From NCBI GenBank assembly GCA_017541145.1, contig JAFXZT010000150.1:42483-106482 (forward strand): a stretch of 64,000 nt of DNA. The letters run 5' to 3'. The stretch comes from Bacteroidales bacterium. GTDB lineage: Bacteria > Bacteroidota > Bacteroidia > Bacteroidales > UBA3824. A program made the translations under genes and the position numbers. Each line of letters starts with the position of its first letter. Within the stretch, counting starts at the first letter, position 1. Shown here piece by piece: positions 1-9,780 of this stretch. The notes under the pieces were generated by a model. It had not been told where the DNA came from and did no database searches. It saw nothing but the letters and a program-made list of their open reading frames with translations.

Positions 1-18
1 AGAAAATATATAAACCAA

Positions 19-1059
19 ATGTTAGATTTTGCTAATGTACGCCTCAATAGTGTGATTTTGCACAAGACAGGCAACAAGTCAAGAGAAGAAGATTTGATTT
101 TGTCAGACCACGAACTTTCGGTGAATGAATCGGTTAAAGCGTTGTTGATGCAGTTTTTTCTAGGTCATTTTTCGGAGGAGAACTATTATAATTTTTGTAG
201 CGAAAATGGTCCGACTGAAAATGATGTTTACAAATATGTGAATGATATTTTCCAAAATCCGGATAGTTTTATTGAAGAGAGTATTAATATTGCTACAAAA
301 CTTTATGATGCGGGTACTCATCCGAAGATAAAGGAAGGTGATTTGTACATAGCAAGTTTTTCGGATTTGGTGGTTGACGGCGAATTGGTGGATGCTGTTG
401 GTATTTTTAAATCGGAAACTAAGCAGGATTTTTTGCAGATTCGTACCGGCGAAAGCGGATTGGATATTGTTATTGAGGAAGGTATTAATCTTAATAAGAT
501 TGATAAGGCTTGTTTGATTTATAATACTGAACCTGAATTTGGTTATAAGCTTAATATTATTGATCAAACCAATAAGCAGGAGGCTCAATATTGGCGTACT
601 GATTTTCTTGGTATTGAGCAGCGTAAGGATGATTTTTACCAAACTCAGAAATATATGGAGCTTTGCAAGGATTTTGTGGAGGAGGTTTACAACGAGGAAC
701 ATGAGGTTGATAAGCCGGAACAGATTGCAATGCTCAATAAGTCAAAGAATTATTTCAAGGAGAACGAAACTTTCGACAAGAAGGATTTTGAGGAGAATGT
801 TTTGGCTCAACCTGAAGTGATTGAGGCTTTTAATGAGTATCAACAGCAATATGCCGAGGAAAAGAATGTGGAATTCAAGGAAAATTTCGAGGTTTCAGAA
901 AATGCTCAGAAGAAACAGCAATCTAAAATGAAGGGTGTTTTGAAATTGGATAAGAATTTTCATATTTATATTCACGGTGATGAATCTAAGGTTGTAAAAG
1001 GTGTTGATCCTGAGACGGGTATGAAATATTATCAGTTTTTTTACGAACACGAAGAATAG
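19..1059 (+). CDS. 37-kDa nucleoid-associated protein (NA37/YejK-like)
   Basis: The 346-aa product resembles the NA37 (YejK/NdpA) family of nucleoid-associated proteins over its whole length. It starts with a family-like segment (MLDFANVRLNSVILHKTGNK) and has an acidic, Lys/Glu/Gln-rich second half with no signal peptide or membrane segment. Family members are cytoplasmic and bind the nucleoid, but their role in Bacteroidota is not established. The first ATG at 19 gives a start typical of the family. Upstream control lies outside the window. tsaB follows 32 bp downstream on the same strand, so the two may be co-transcribed. The family call is from memory of sequence style, not a search. Confidence 0.8.
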   Translation: MLDFANVRLNSVILHKTGNKSREEDLILSDHELSVNESVKALLMQFFLGHFSEENYYNFCSENGPTENDVYKYVNDIFQNPDSFIEESINIATKLYDAGTHPKIKEGDLYIASFSDLVVDGELVDAVGIFKSETKQDFLQIRTGESGLDIVIEEGINLNKIDKACLIYNTEPEFGYKLNIIDQTNKQEAQYWRTDFLGIEQRKDDFYQTQKYMELCKDFVEEVYNEEHEVDKPEQIAMLNKSKNYFKENETFDKKDFEENVLAQPEVIEAFNEYQQQYAEEKNVEFKENFEVSENAQKKQQSKMKGVLKLDKNFHIYIHGDESKVVKGVDPETGMKYYQFFYEHEE

Positions 1060-1091
1060 CACGATTTTTCTAAAAAAAATAAAAATTCATA

Positions 1092-1784
1092 ATGAATTAC
1101 TATATTAATATTGAGACTTCTACAGATATTTGTTCGATTTCGCTAAGTTGCGACAACGATGTGATTGACTCTCGCGAAAATAAGTCTCGCAATCACGCAT
1201 CAAGTACAGCGGTTTATATAGAAGAATTGCTGAAATCCAACAACTTAACGGCAAAAGATCTTGCTGCAGTAGCTGTCAGCAAAGGTCCGGGAAGTTATAC
1301 AGGTCTTAGAATCGGAACTTCTACAGCTAAGGGTATTGCTTATGCAAGTGATATTAAACTGATTGCGATAGATACACTTCAGGCGATGGCTCTCAAGGCT
1401 TCGGAATCTGTCAACGAAAAAGATGCTGTAATTGTTGCTACGATAGATGCCGGTCGCAACGAGGTTTACGCTGAATTGTTTGATATGAATAATAATTCTG
1501 TAAGAAATTGTCAGGCAGAACTTATTGACGAAAATTCTTATGCAGAGTATTTGTTGAAATCAAAAGTATATTTTGTAGGCAATGCTGCTGAAAAAATCAG
1601 TAAAATAATAAAACATCCTAATGCTGTATTTATGACCGAGATTGTTCCGTCGGCAAAATATATGTGTAAGCTTACTCATAAGGCGTTTAAAAATCAGGAT
1701 TTTGCAGATGTTGCATACTTCGATCCGTTTTATTTGAAAGATTTTATCGCTACAGTAAGCAAGAAAAATGTTTTGAAACAATAA
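1092..1784 (+). CDS. tsaB: tRNA threonylcarbamoyladenosine biosynthesis protein TsaB
   Basis: TsaB is the non-catalytic partner of TsaD in making N6-threonylcarbamoyladenosine at position 37 of ANN-decoding tRNAs. The 230-aa protein has the N-terminal ASKHA-type strand (INIETST, residues 6-12) and the family signature GPGSYTGLRIG at residues 65-75. The length is normal. The ATG at 1092 is preceded by an AT-rich leader without a Shine-Dalgarno sequence, usual for this phylum. It sits between a nucleoid-associated protein gene and a DUF3108-like gene on the same strand. tsaD and tsaE are not in the window. Confidence 0.93.
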   Translation: MNYYINIETSTDICSISLSCDNDVIDSRENKSRNHASSTAVYIEELLKSNNLTAKDLAAVAVSKGPGSYTGLRIGTSTAKGIAYASDIKLIAIDTLQAMALKASESVNEKDAVIVATIDAGRNEVYAELFDMNNNSVRNCQAELIDENSYAEYLLKSKVYFVGNAAEKISKIIKHPNAVFMTEIVPSAKYMCKLTHKAFKNQDFADVAYFDPFYLKDFIATVSKKNVLKQ

Positions 1785-1818
1785 ACGCTCAGCATCTAAA
1801 TAAAAACACTCTCCGCCA

Positions 1819-2577
1819 ATGATGAGAATTTTATTGATTTTTTTGTTAACATCGTTAGCAATAGCGGGTTACGCGCAGCCGTCACCTATCGGCGAAAACG
1901 AGCAATTGGATTACGAGATTTATTACGCGTTTGTAACGGGTGCTAACATGACTTTGCAGACTGAAAAAATTACAGAAGACGGCAAAGAGCTAATTCACCT
2001 TGTAGCAAAGGGTAATACGGTTGGATTTATTGATAAGATTTATCATATCATGGAGGATTATGAGTGTTGGGCAGATCCTAAAACTCTACTGCCGGTAAGG
2101 GCGTTGAAAAATGTAAGGGAAAGTGAATCGTACAAAAGATACATCACTTATGATTTCGATCACGAGAAACATCGTGTAAAAAGTTCACATTCAGGCATAT
2201 CAGAGATAAAAAATAATTGTTATGACATCGTAGGTGCATGTTATAAAATTCGTACATACGATATCGAAAACATGAAACCGGGCGAAAAAATTACAATTAA
2301 TACTTTCTTTGGCGAAGAAAACTGGCCGCTGTGTATGAAATATATTCAAAAGGAAACTATCAAGATTTCAAAATACGGCAAGATTGAATGTTATAAGTTT
2401 GTTCCGGTGGTACAAGTTTCGGGACTTTTTACTGATAAAGATGCGTTAAGTATTTGGATATCAGCAGATGAAAACAAAATTCCGATTCGCGCACAAATGA
2501 GTCTGATGGTAGGCAGTGCAAAAGTGGATATTGTAAGTTTTAAAAATCTGCCGTATACGCCAAAATTCATAAAATAA
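1819..2577 (+). CDS. DUF3108-like exported protein
   Basis: The 252-aa product has a cleavable signal peptide (hydrophobic residues about 3-17, then AGYAQ) and a beta-rich body. The early motif ENEQLDYEIYYAFVTGANMT resembles the start of the DUF3108 domain found in periplasmic or outer-membrane-associated proteins of Bacteroidota and Proteobacteria. No catalytic residues are recognised. The gene lies 34 bp after tsaB and ends just before a hairpin at 2592-2624. Either of the first two Met codons could be used. The function is unknown. Confidence 0.75.
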   Translation: MMRILLIFLLTSLAIAGYAQPSPIGENEQLDYEIYYAFVTGANMTLQTEKITEDGKELIHLVAKGNTVGFIDKIYHIMEDYECWADPKTLLPVRALKNVRESESYKRYITYDFDHEKHRVKSSHSGISEIKNNCYDIVGACYKIRTYDIENMKPGEKITINTFFGEENWPLCMKYIQKETIKISKYGKIECYKFVPVVQVSGLFTDKDALSIWISADENKIPIRAQMSLMVGSAKVDIVSFKNLPYTPKFIK

Positions 2578-2591
2578 AAGAAATATAAAAA

Positions 2592-2624
2592 AACCCTCAC
2601 CAAGATTAATATCCGGTGGGGGTT
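2592..2624. terminator. hairpin terminator between convergent genes
   Basis: A 10-bp stem (2592-2601 with 2615-2624, one G-U pair) surrounds a 13-nt loop. It lies between the stop of the DUF3108-like gene (+) and the stop of cysS (-). An A-run on its left provides a U-tract for minus-strand transcripts; the plus side is only T/A-rich. Confidence 0.65.
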
Positions 2625-2654
2625 AATTGTATATGTAAGTAGTTAATAGTCAAA

Positions 2655-4133
2655 CTAAATAGACCATTCGTAACCGTCGCGTGTATCTTTTATAGTAACA
2701 CCGGCGTTTTTCAAATCGTCACGAAGTTTGTCCGACAATGCGTAATCTTTGTTAGCCTTAGCTTCTTTTCTCAATTGTTGAATCATATCTACAAGATTAC
2801 CAATGATTTTGCTATTGCCTGAATTTGCGTCTGATGAAGTGTTTTCGTAAAGCAATCCCATAATATCAAAACACAAATCGTTGTATAGTTTACGCAATTT
2901 GTTCAAATCTTCTTCAGTAAGAGTTTCTTTGCCATCTTTCATAAGATTGATGTGTTTAACGCCATCGTAAAGATGCGAAATCATAACTGGAGTATTGAAA
3001 TCGTTGTTGAGAGCGTCAAAACATTTTTCTTCGAGTTCAGCTACTGAGAATGAGGAAGTTTTGCCCGGCTTAAGTTCTGCTAAAGCCTTAACAGCGTTGA
3101 GCAATTTTTCCAAACCTTTTTCAGATGCTTGTAATGCCTCGTTGCTGAAATCCAATGTAGAACGGTAATGAGCCTGCAAAATAAAGAATCTTACGGTCAT
3201 CGGGCTGTAAGCTTGTTCCAAAAGCGGATGATCTCCGGCAAAAAACTGTTCCAATGTCATGGCGTTACCAAGCGATTTTCCCATTTTTTTACCGTTGATT
3301 GTAATCATATTGTTGTGAACCCAATATTTAACAGTGTCATGACCAAATGCTCCAACCGACTGTGCAATTTCGCATTCGTGATGCGGGAATTGTAAGTCAA
3401 TACCACCGCCATGAATATCAAAAGTTTCACCTAAGTATTTGGTACTCATTGCAGTACATTCCAAATGCCAACCCGGAAAACCTTCGCTCCAAACTGAAGG
3501 CCAGTGCATGATATGTCTCGGAGAAGCTTTTTTCCAAAGTGCAAAATCGCATTGGTTGTGTTTCTCGTCCTGACCGTCAAGAGTACGTGTTTTTTCAAGA
3601 AGGTCTTCTACATTTCTGCCTGACAATTTGCCGTAACGATATTTTTCTGAATACTTTTTGATATCAAAATATATAGAACCGTTTGATTCATAAGCATATC
3701 CGTTGTCAAGAATTTTCTTAACCAAATTGATTTGCTCAATGATATGTCCGGAAGCGTGAGGCTCAATAGATGGAGGCAAAACATTGAGAAGACGCATATT
3801 TTTATGATAATCTTCGGTATACATCTGCACAACTTCCATCGGCTCAAGGTTTTCTAATTTTGCTTTTTTTGCAATTTTATCATCACCTTCATCAGCGTCA
3901 TGCTCCAAATGTCCTACGTCAGTGATATTTCTTACGTAACGAACTTTGTATCCTAAATATTTTAAATATCTGAATATCAAATCGAAAGTAACAGCCGGAC
4001 GAGCATGCCCCAAATGTGCAGGACCATAAACCGTTGGTCCACAGACATACATCCCTACATAAGGCGGATTTATGGGTTCAAACTTTTGTGTTGTTCTACT
4101 TAATGAATTGTAAATAAGTAAATTACTGCTCAT
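2655..4133 (-). CDS. cysS: cysteinyl-tRNA synthetase
   Basis: This class I aminoacyl-tRNA synthetase charges tRNA-Cys with cysteine. The 492-aa protein has the HIGH-type motif HLGH at residues 40-43 and the KMSKS-type motif KMGKS at 284-288. Cys31, Cys227, His252 and Glu256 match the zinc site of E. coli CysRS in spacing. The length is somewhat above the E. coli enzyme because of a longer C-terminal helical part. The ATG at 4133 gives the normal start ([13 protein letters not shown]). It is transcribed away from the origin region and converges with the DUF3108-like gene. Confidence 0.97.
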   Translation of the reverse strand: MSSNLLIYNSLSRTTQKFEPINPPYVGMYVCGPTVYGPAHLGHARPAVTFDLIFRYLKYLGYKVRYVRNITDVGHLEHDADEGDDKIAKKAKLENLEPMEVVQMYTEDYHKNMRLLNVLPPSIEPHASGHIIEQINLVKKILDNGYAYESNGSIYFDIKKYSEKYRYGKLSGRNVEDLLEKTRTLDGQDEKHNQCDFALWKKASPRHIMHWPSVWSEGFPGWHLECTAMSTKYLGETFDIHGGGIDLQFPHHECEIAQSVGAFGHDTVKYWVHNNMITINGKKMGKSLGNAMTLEQFFAGDHPLLEQAYSPMTVRFFILQAHYRSTLDFSNEALQASEKGLEKLLNAVKALAELKPGKTSSFSVAELEEKCFDALNNDFNTPVMISHLYDGVKHINLMKDGKETLTEEDLNKLRKLYNDLCFDIMGLLYENTSSDANSGNSKIIGNLVDMIQQLRKEAKANKDYALSDKLRDDLKNAGVTIKDTRDGYEWSI

Positions 4134-4211
4134 ATAATAAAATGTTTTGTTTTTTCTAAAAATTAGAATGCAATGATAATAAAATTTTCAGTGTCAAACA
4201 AAAAATTAATG

Positions 4212-5162
4212 TTATTTCTCGATTACATCCACTACCCTACCGTGCTCGTATACAACAACTTTTATCAAATCGCCTTTAGAATTGTAATAGTATTTTTTAC
4301 CGTCATTCAGTTGACCATTCAAGAATGTACCTTCGCTCTCAAGACGTTTGTCCATTGAATATAGTTTTCTGTAACCTGTACCTTGAAATAAAAGATACTG
4401 ATCTTCTTGACGTTCAGGCTTTTCCTGTTTTACAACCGGTTTGGGAGTCTCAACACGATTCTCAGCCACTACCCTACTGTTGGAATAAATTTTGGAAGCT
4501 GCAGCATCGTAAACGCCATTGTTGTAAACATATTGAGCTTTCAAAGTTCCTTTCTCGTAATAAACTTTAGTTACACCATGAGAAACTCCGTTAACCCACT
4601 GACTTTCAGAACGTAATTTACCGCTATCGTAATATTCAGCCAAAAGGCCATTACGTTTATCATTCTCCCAAATACCAGATATTCTGAGTTTTCCGGATTC
4701 AAAATAATACTTTTGCACTCCGTTTCGGCTGCCGTCGTTATCGTAATCGAAATCTTGAGCAAGTTTTCCGTTGGAATAGAAAAATTTGTAATCACCAACC
4801 CAATGCCCATTATCCCAAGTACCCTCCTCCTGAACAATGCCGGAAGGATAATAAACTTTGGCCGGACCTGAAACTACTCCATTAACGTAAGTAAGTGAAT
4901 ATTTGATATTTCCGTTTCGATAGTAATAAGTCCAAACACCTTGCTGGATATCGTTTACATAATTACCGCGAGAAGAAACCAAAGTTTGCAACGTGTCGTA
5001 ATACGACAGCCACTCCCCTTGCTTCTTATTATTGTCATCAACACAGTTTACCTTTGAGCCTTTGTGAAGTTCACATCGCTGTGCAAACAAGTTGTTAACA
5101 ACAAAAAAATCTAAAATAATTATTATAACAAAAAACTTTACAATATTTATTTTACTTTTCAT
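4212..5162 (-). CDS. MORN/YwqK-type repeat protein, exported
   Basis: The 316-aa product starts with a signal peptide (hydrophobic residues about 8-25, ending in NNLFAQ). It then has about eight degenerate repeats of roughly 23 residues with the pattern YY-x-G-KL-x-x-E-x-x-(W/Y)-x-NG-x-x-x-G, typical of MORN_2/YwqK-like beta-hairpin repeats. Such proteins are common in Bacteroidota and sometimes annotated as 'YwqK antitoxin', but nothing here indicates a toxin. A larger paralogue lies at 11854-13398. The function is unknown; an envelope or surface scaffold is plausible. Confidence 0.75.
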   Translation of the reverse strand: MKSKINIVKFFVIIIILDFFVVNNLFAQRCELHKGSKVNCVDDNNKKQGEWLSYYDTLQTLVSSRGNYVNDIQQGVWTYYYRNGNIKYSLTYVNGVVSGPAKVYYPSGIVQEEGTWDNGHWVGDYKFFYSNGKLAQDFDYDNDGSRNGVQKYYFESGKLRISGIWENDKRNGLLAEYYDSGKLRSESQWVNGVSHGVTKVYYEKGTLKAQYVYNNGVYDAAASKIYSNSRVVAENRVETPKPVVKQEKPERQEDQYLLFQGTGYRKLYSMDKRLESEGTFLNGQLNDGKKYYYNSKGDLIKVVVYEHGRVVDVIEK

Positions 5163-5223
5163 TTGTAAAAATAGGTAATATATCGTTTAACAAAATCCAA
5201 ATTCTATATACGAAAAAATTAAT

Positions 5224-7449
5224 CTAATTGTTGCAAAATTGTTGAATTAAATTACTTGCAGGAGAATAATTTTTTTCAAGGGCGATGTGAAGATCCTCAC
5301 AAACCCCTTCCCTACTATTTCTGTTGAGATTGAGTAAAGCTCTCAAGTAATAGTAATAACCGGAATTCGGATTTATTTGAATACATTTTGAAACATCCTG
5401 AATGGCTTTCAAAAGGTTTTCATTTTTGTTAGAAATTTCAGACAAGTTTCTGTAAGTCAACGATCTGTTGAAATATGCACCCTCGTTGAGAGAATCCAAA
5501 CTCAAAGCACGTTCAAAATCCTCAAGAGCTTTGTCATATTGTCTCAAACCATTGTAAGCAAGACCTCTGTTGGAATAAACCGAAGGATTGTCTGTTTTTT
5601 CTGAAATATATTTATTGAAATCTTCAATAGCATGCGAAAAATCCATATATTTTCCGTAAGCCACTCCCCTATTTACGTAAACGTCAATGAGTTTCGGATT
5701 AAGATCAAGAGCACGTTCAAAATCGAAAATCGCCAACGAGAAGTAAAAAGAGCAAGAATCCGGATTCTGTTTACCAAATCTTTCAGAATAAGAATCGTAA
5801 ATCGAAGCACGACTATGGAACGCAGGCGCAAAGTCCGAATCGTACTTTATAGCCTCACAAAAATCCAAAAATGCCTTTCTTTGATAACTTGTATCATTTG
5901 TGTGCTCAAAAACGTCAATTTCAGCCAAACCGCGGTTATAAAAACAGTGTGTGTAGTCGGGTTTATACTTAATTCCATTAGTGAAACAATCTATAGCAGA
6001 TTTCTTAAATTCAAGATATTTGCTATCATCAACTTTTTTATAAACAGAATCAGCAATTAAATTCTTTTGACTTCCTAAATTGTTCCAACCGATAACAGCT
6101 TCAGGATATTTTGATACACAATCTGTCCAAAGTGTTTCACTATCATGCCATACCTTTTGACGTTGAACTGTCAGTACACATAAAATGAGTGCATAAGCAG
6201 CAAAAACACCGTAAATTAGAGAATCTCTATCTTTGAATTTAACTAACAATAAATCAAGACCATACGCCAACAAAACTGACAATCCGATGGACGGAATATA
6301 TGAATAACGATCGGCATACATCGCAGATCCTACAGGTATAAATTGTAACAAAAGCGCGATGTTAACTACATAAAACAGCAATCCGAATGTAAATGTTTTT
6401 GATTTCTTATAAGTGAAAAAACTCAAAAGCAAAAACACAATAAAAATCGGAACTGTAAGCCAATAAATCATTGGAACAGTGCGGTTTACGATGTCAGGAT
6501 ACGGATAAAGGCATGCAAGTTTTACAGGCAGAATAAAACGTAAGATGTATTGCAAAAATCCGTTGGAACCAAATGCAATACGTTGATACGGTTCGTATTG
6601 GTCGGTTTCTGCCAAAGCATCAGAAACTGCCTGAGCCTCAATAGAAATCAAACCAAAATATATTGAAATAGCGAAGAACGGAATCTTATTAAGATGCGTT
6701 TTCGGCTTTAAATAATCATCGGTTAAGAAATAATCTACAAGGAAAAGCGTTATAGTTAATGAAACTGCTTGCCCCTTAGATAATGCACTTAAAAAGAAAA
6801 CTATAATTGATGTTATATAAAACAAAACATTATGTTGTTTTTTATACAAGATGTAACAGTACAACGACAAGAAAAAGAACATCGTATACAGCACATCTTT
6901 ACGTTCAGCAATCCACGTTACAGATTCTACGTGAAGTGTATGAATACCAAACAGTAAAGTAATTACGATAGGGTAGAGCCGTTTGGTAAACAACTGACTG
7001 AAAATCAGATACACCAAAAAACATGACAACAAATGCAATGTGATGTTGATTATAATGAAAGTATATGGCAAAGCTTTGCCGTTTGCACCAATTTCAGCAA
7101 TTTGGTAATTTAAATTTAACGTAAGCATTGTAAGAGGGTGGTAGTTACCCATAAAATACTTTTCCTTTGGATCGTCGGAGAAAAACATCTTCTTAACAGT
7201 CTCTTTATCAAGAGTTTTCAACAACGAATTGTCATCGATGTACTTATCGTCATCCCAGTTGGTAGCATGATTGTCCAAACTGAAAGAATAAACGAAAGCA
7301 GTTAAGATAACAATCAGAAACATAGGCAAATAACGTTTCCAAACAGGCACGTTAATATCCGCAATCGGCGATTGAAACTCAGACTCAACAGCCGATGGAG
7401 CAGGGGAGTTCGTATGTGAACTATTCCTTACATATTTTCCTTTAAGCAT
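5224..7449 (-). CDS. TMTC-like GT-C membrane protein with C-terminal TPR repeats
   Basis: The 741-aa protein has about ten hydrophobic segments from residue 40 to about 420, then at least six TPR units to the C-terminus. The membrane half carries features of eukaryotic TMTC O-mannosyltransferases: an acidic luminal-loop motif WDDD (65-68), YHPLTMLTLNLNY (103-115), HVESVTWIAERKDVL (173-187), SKGQAVSL, and YADRYSYIPSIG before the last helices. TMTCs use lipid-linked mannose; whether this bacterial relative glycosylates anything is inference. The start is the ATG at 7449; the N-terminal ~38 residues are polar and probably cytoplasmic. It diverges from dnaG across an 89-bp gap. It could be only a TPR membrane scaffold. 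Confidence 0.75.
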   Translation of the reverse strand: MLKGKYVRNSSHTNSPAPSAVESEFQSPIADINVPVWKRYLPMFLIVILTAFVYSFSLDNHATNWDDDKYIDDNSLLKTLDKETVKKMFFSDDPKEKYFMGNYHPLTMLTLNLNYQIAEIGANGKALPYTFIIINITLHLLSCFLVYLIFSQLFTKRLYPIVITLLFGIHTLHVESVTWIAERKDVLYTMFFFLSLYCYILYKKQHNVLFYITSIIVFFLSALSKGQAVSLTITLFLVDYFLTDDYLKPKTHLNKIPFFAISIYFGLISIEAQAVSDALAETDQYEPYQRIAFGSNGFLQYILRFILPVKLACLYPYPDIVNRTVPMIYWLTVPIFIVFLLLSFFTYKKSKTFTFGLLFYVVNIALLLQFIPVGSAMYADRYSYIPSIGLSVLLAYGLDLLLVKFKDRDSLIYGVFAAYALILCVLTVQRQKVWHDSETLWTDCVSKYPEAVIGWNNLGSQKNLIADSVYKKVDDSKYLEFKKSAIDCFTNGIKYKPDYTHCFYNRGLAEIDVFEHTNDTSYQRKAFLDFCEAIKYDSDFAPAFHSRASIYDSYSERFGKQNPDSCSFYFSLAIFDFERALDLNPKLIDVYVNRGVAYGKYMDFSHAIEDFNKYISEKTDNPSVYSNRGLAYNGLRQYDKALEDFERALSLDSLNEGAYFNRSLTYRNLSEISNKNENLLKAIQDVSKCIQINPNSGYYYYLRALLNLNRNSREGVCEDLHIALEKNYSPASNLIQQFCNN

Positions 7450-7485
7450 ACTTAATTTAAGTTAATTTTATAGAAACTCAAGATA

Positions 7486-7511
7486 CAAAATTACAAATTA
7501 TTTTAATTTTG
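7486..7511. promoter_or_regulatory. candidate divergent -7 elements for the TMTC-like gene and dnaG
   Basis: The 89-bp gap between the two divergent genes has TAATTTTG on the plus strand at 7504-7511 (28 bp before the dnaG ATG) and TAATTTTG on the minus strand at 7486-7493. Both fit the Bacteroidota -7 consensus TAnnTTTG. A good TTTG -33 element is not obvious for either, so this is tentative. Confidence 0.45.
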
Positions 7512-7538
7512 CAATAAAATTTAGCCGAACATAACGAA

Positions 7539-9554
7539 ATGATTGATCAAGAAACCGTACAGAAAATAATAGAAAGTGCTCAAATACTGGACGTTGTGCA
7601 AGATTTTATGTCGTTGCGCCGTCGCGGAACAAACTGGATTGGTTGTTGTCCTTTTCACAACGAAAAAACACCGTCGATGTCAGTTTCTCCGGCAAAAAAC
7701 ATCTTTAAATGCTTCGGATGCGGCGCATCAGGCACGCCTGTATCGTTTGTAATGCGTCACGAAAACATGACGTATCCCGAAGCTCTAAGATATTTGGCTA
7801 AAAAATACAATATCACAATCAAGGAAAAAGAATTCACGCCAGAACAAAAAGAAGAGCTCGAAGAACGTGAAAGTATGAATATTGTAAACCAATTTGCACA
7901 AAAATTCTTTTCTGACCAACTAATGAATACAGAAGAGGGTAGGGCTATTGCGTTGACATATTTTCAACACCGCGGATTCAGACCGGAAACCATAGAGAAA
8001 TTTCAATTGGGATATTCTCCGGCCAATAGGCAAGCACTTACAAATGAAGCAATTAAAAAAGGTTATCAAACAAAATTTCTCGTAAAAACCGGTTTAACGA
8101 TTGAGAAAGAAGACGGCTATAGATTTGACCGTTTTGCTGGTCGCGTGATGTTCCCGATTCATGCTATTTCAGGCAAAGTTGTAGCATTTGGCGGACGTAT
8201 TATGCAAAACGACAAGAAAATGGCAAAATACGTAAACTCGCCTGAATCAGAAGTTTACCACAAAAGCAATGTCTTGTACGGAATATATCAAGCAAAAAAC
8301 GAAATCGTAAAACGCGACAAGTGCTATTTGTGCGAAGGTTATTGCGATGTAATTTCAATGCATCAATCGGGTGTTACAAATACAGTTGCATCGTCAGGAA
8401 CTTCTTTAACACCGGGGCAAATATCTGTAATTAAGCGATTTACAAACAATTTAACGGTAATTTATGACGGCGATTGGGCTGGTATTAAAGCTTCGTTGCG
8501 AGGTATTGACTTAATTTTGGAACAAGACATCAATGTAAAAGTTGTACTCTTGCCGGAACCCGAAGACCCTGATTCATTTGCACTTAGCCATACGCCTCAA
8601 GAACTTCAGGATTATATCGACCAACACGAAGAAGATTTTATCAAATTCAAAACCAGAATTTTACTGAAAGATGCTGAAGATCCGCTGAAAAAAGCCGAAG
8701 TTATCAACAGCATAATTGGCTCAATATCAAAGATTTCCAACGCCGTAACACGTTCACTGTACATCAAAGAATGTAGTAGACTTCTTGACGTACAGGAAGA
8801 TGCGTTGTACGCAGAAACAGGACGAAAACTCAAGAAAAATTACGAAGACGAAATGAAACAACGTTTTCGTCAGGGAATCAACAATGTTGCGGAATCTACA
8901 ACTGTTCATCTACCTGAAAATTCAGAACAACAAACTGAAAATCAACAAAATACAGAAAGGGTAGGAGAGGAGGCAAAAGTTCCCGGATTCGTAAATAACA
9001 TCTACGCCGAAATCGAAGAAAAAGAAATCGTAAGATATCTTATCAACTATGGAAACCTTGAATATGAGCGAATTACAGATCCTTCAACCGGTGAAATAAA
9101 TATAATAAATGTTGCAACATACATCATTACCGAGATGTTGAACGAAGAAATGGAATTCAGAAACTTAATTTATAAACAAGTTTTTGAAGACTACAAATCG
9201 CATCTATTTGAAGGTCAGAATGTTGACACTGCATATTTCTTAAACAACCCTGATGAAAAAATTAGAAATCTCGCATCAGAAGTTGCGATAGAAAAAGACA
9301 GTATCAGCAAGATTTGGGCTAGGCGAGGAGCTACATGTGAAACTCCCGACGAAACTTACAAACAAGATATTCCAAAATCAATTCTTTGTTACAAACTGAA
9401 AATCATTCAGTTAGCATCAAAAGAAACATTAGCTCTGTTGAAAGACAAAACCAAAACTATCGACGAGCAAATGCAAATTTTGGAAAATTGTAAACAACTC
9501 AAGGAAGTTGAAAAATCATTGTCACAAAACTTGAAAAGGATTATAATTATCTGA
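7539..9554 (+). CDS. dnaG: DNA primase
   Basis: DnaG makes RNA primers for replication. The 671-aa protein has the N-terminal CHC2 zinc finger (Cys37, His40, Cys58, Cys61), the RNA-polymerase core (VMFPIHAISGKVVAFGGR) and the Toprim motifs EGYCDVI and YDGDWAGIKAS. The C-terminal helicase-interacting part is longer than in E. coli (671 versus 581 residues) and includes a Gln/Glu-rich linker near residues 445-485. The ATG at 7539 gives the standard start. It is a plus-strand gene left of the putative origin, so it would be transcribed against the leftward fork. A hairpin at 9591-9626 lies downstream. Confidence 0.96.
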   Translation: MIDQETVQKIIESAQILDVVQDFMSLRRRGTNWIGCCPFHNEKTPSMSVSPAKNIFKCFGCGASGTPVSFVMRHENMTYPEALRYLAKKYNITIKEKEFTPEQKEELEERESMNIVNQFAQKFFSDQLMNTEEGRAIALTYFQHRGFRPETIEKFQLGYSPANRQALTNEAIKKGYQTKFLVKTGLTIEKEDGYRFDRFAGRVMFPIHAISGKVVAFGGRIMQNDKKMAKYVNSPESEVYHKSNVLYGIYQAKNEIVKRDKCYLCEGYCDVISMHQSGVTNTVASSGTSLTPGQISVIKRFTNNLTVIYDGDWAGIKASLRGIDLILEQDINVKVVLLPEPEDPDSFALSHTPQELQDYIDQHEEDFIKFKTRILLKDAEDPLKKAEVINSIIGSISKISNAVTRSLYIKECSRLLDVQEDALYAETGRKLKKNYEDEMKQRFRQGINNVAESTTVHLPENSEQQTENQQNTERVGEEAKVPGFVNNIYAEIEEKEIVRYLINYGNLEYERITDPSTGEINIINVATYIITEMLNEEMEFRNLIYKQVFEDYKSHLFEGQNVDTAYFLNNPDEKIRNLASEVAIEKDSISKIWARRGATCETPDETYKQDIPKSILCYKLKIIQLASKETLALLKDKTKTIDEQMQILENCKQLKEVEKSLSQNLKRIIII

Positions 9555-9590
9555 TTTTCAATCAAATAAAAACTAAACGATTGAAAACAA

Positions 9591-9626
9591 AAAAAGCTAC
9601 AAAATCAAAAGAAATTGTAGCTTTTT
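9591..9626. terminator. bidirectional terminator shared by dnaG and the tRNA gene
   Basis: A perfect 12-bp stem, 9591-9602 with 9615-9626, has a 12-nt A-rich loop. A and T runs at its base serve as U-tracts in both directions. The right arm abuts the encoded CCA of the minus-strand tRNA, so it can end both dnaG and tRNA transcription. Confidence 0.8.
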
Positions 9627-9702
9627 GGTGGACCCACTAGGGCTTGAACCTAGGACCCCCTGATTATGAGTCAGATGCTCTAACCAACTGAGCTATGGGT
9701 CC
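9626..9702 (-). tRNA. tRNA with CAU anticodon (elongator Met or Ile2)
   Basis: Read on the minus strand, the 77-nt gene forms a full cloverleaf. The acceptor stem GGACCCA pairs with TGGGTCC, followed by discriminator A and an encoded CCA (top-strand tgg at 9626-9628). The D-arm is AGCTCAGTTGGTTAGAGC, the anticodon CAU is at top-strand 9666-9668 within CTCATAA, and the T-arm contains GGTTCAAGCC. CAU is shared by elongator tRNA-Met and lysidine-modified tRNA-Ile2, and identity cannot be settled by eye. It lacks the unpaired first acceptor base of an initiator tRNA, so it is not tRNA-fMet. Confidence 0.93.
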
Positions 9703-9729
9703 AACGATTTAGTTATCGTTTTGTGACTG

Positions 9730-9761
9730 CAAAAGTAGAAACAATTATTTTAATAACCAAA
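9730..9761 (-). promoter_or_regulatory. tRNA promoter (Bacteroidota -33/-7 type)
   Basis: On the minus strand TTTG (9758-9761) is followed after 20 nt by TACTTTTG (9730-9737). This fits the Bacteroidota housekeeping consensus TTTG-N19-21-TAnnTTTG. Transcription would begin about 20 nt upstream of the mature tRNA 5' end. Confidence 0.65.
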
Positions 9762-9780
9762 ATTTTTTTAATAAATTTTT

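Noticed and set aside
7937..7944. GGGTAGGG, matching the E. coli KOPS consensus GGGNAGGG, with a second copy at 26946-26953
   Set aside because: Only two copies were found, and both are on the plus strand although they lie on opposite sides of the putative origin. FtsK-orienting polarity is therefore not supported.
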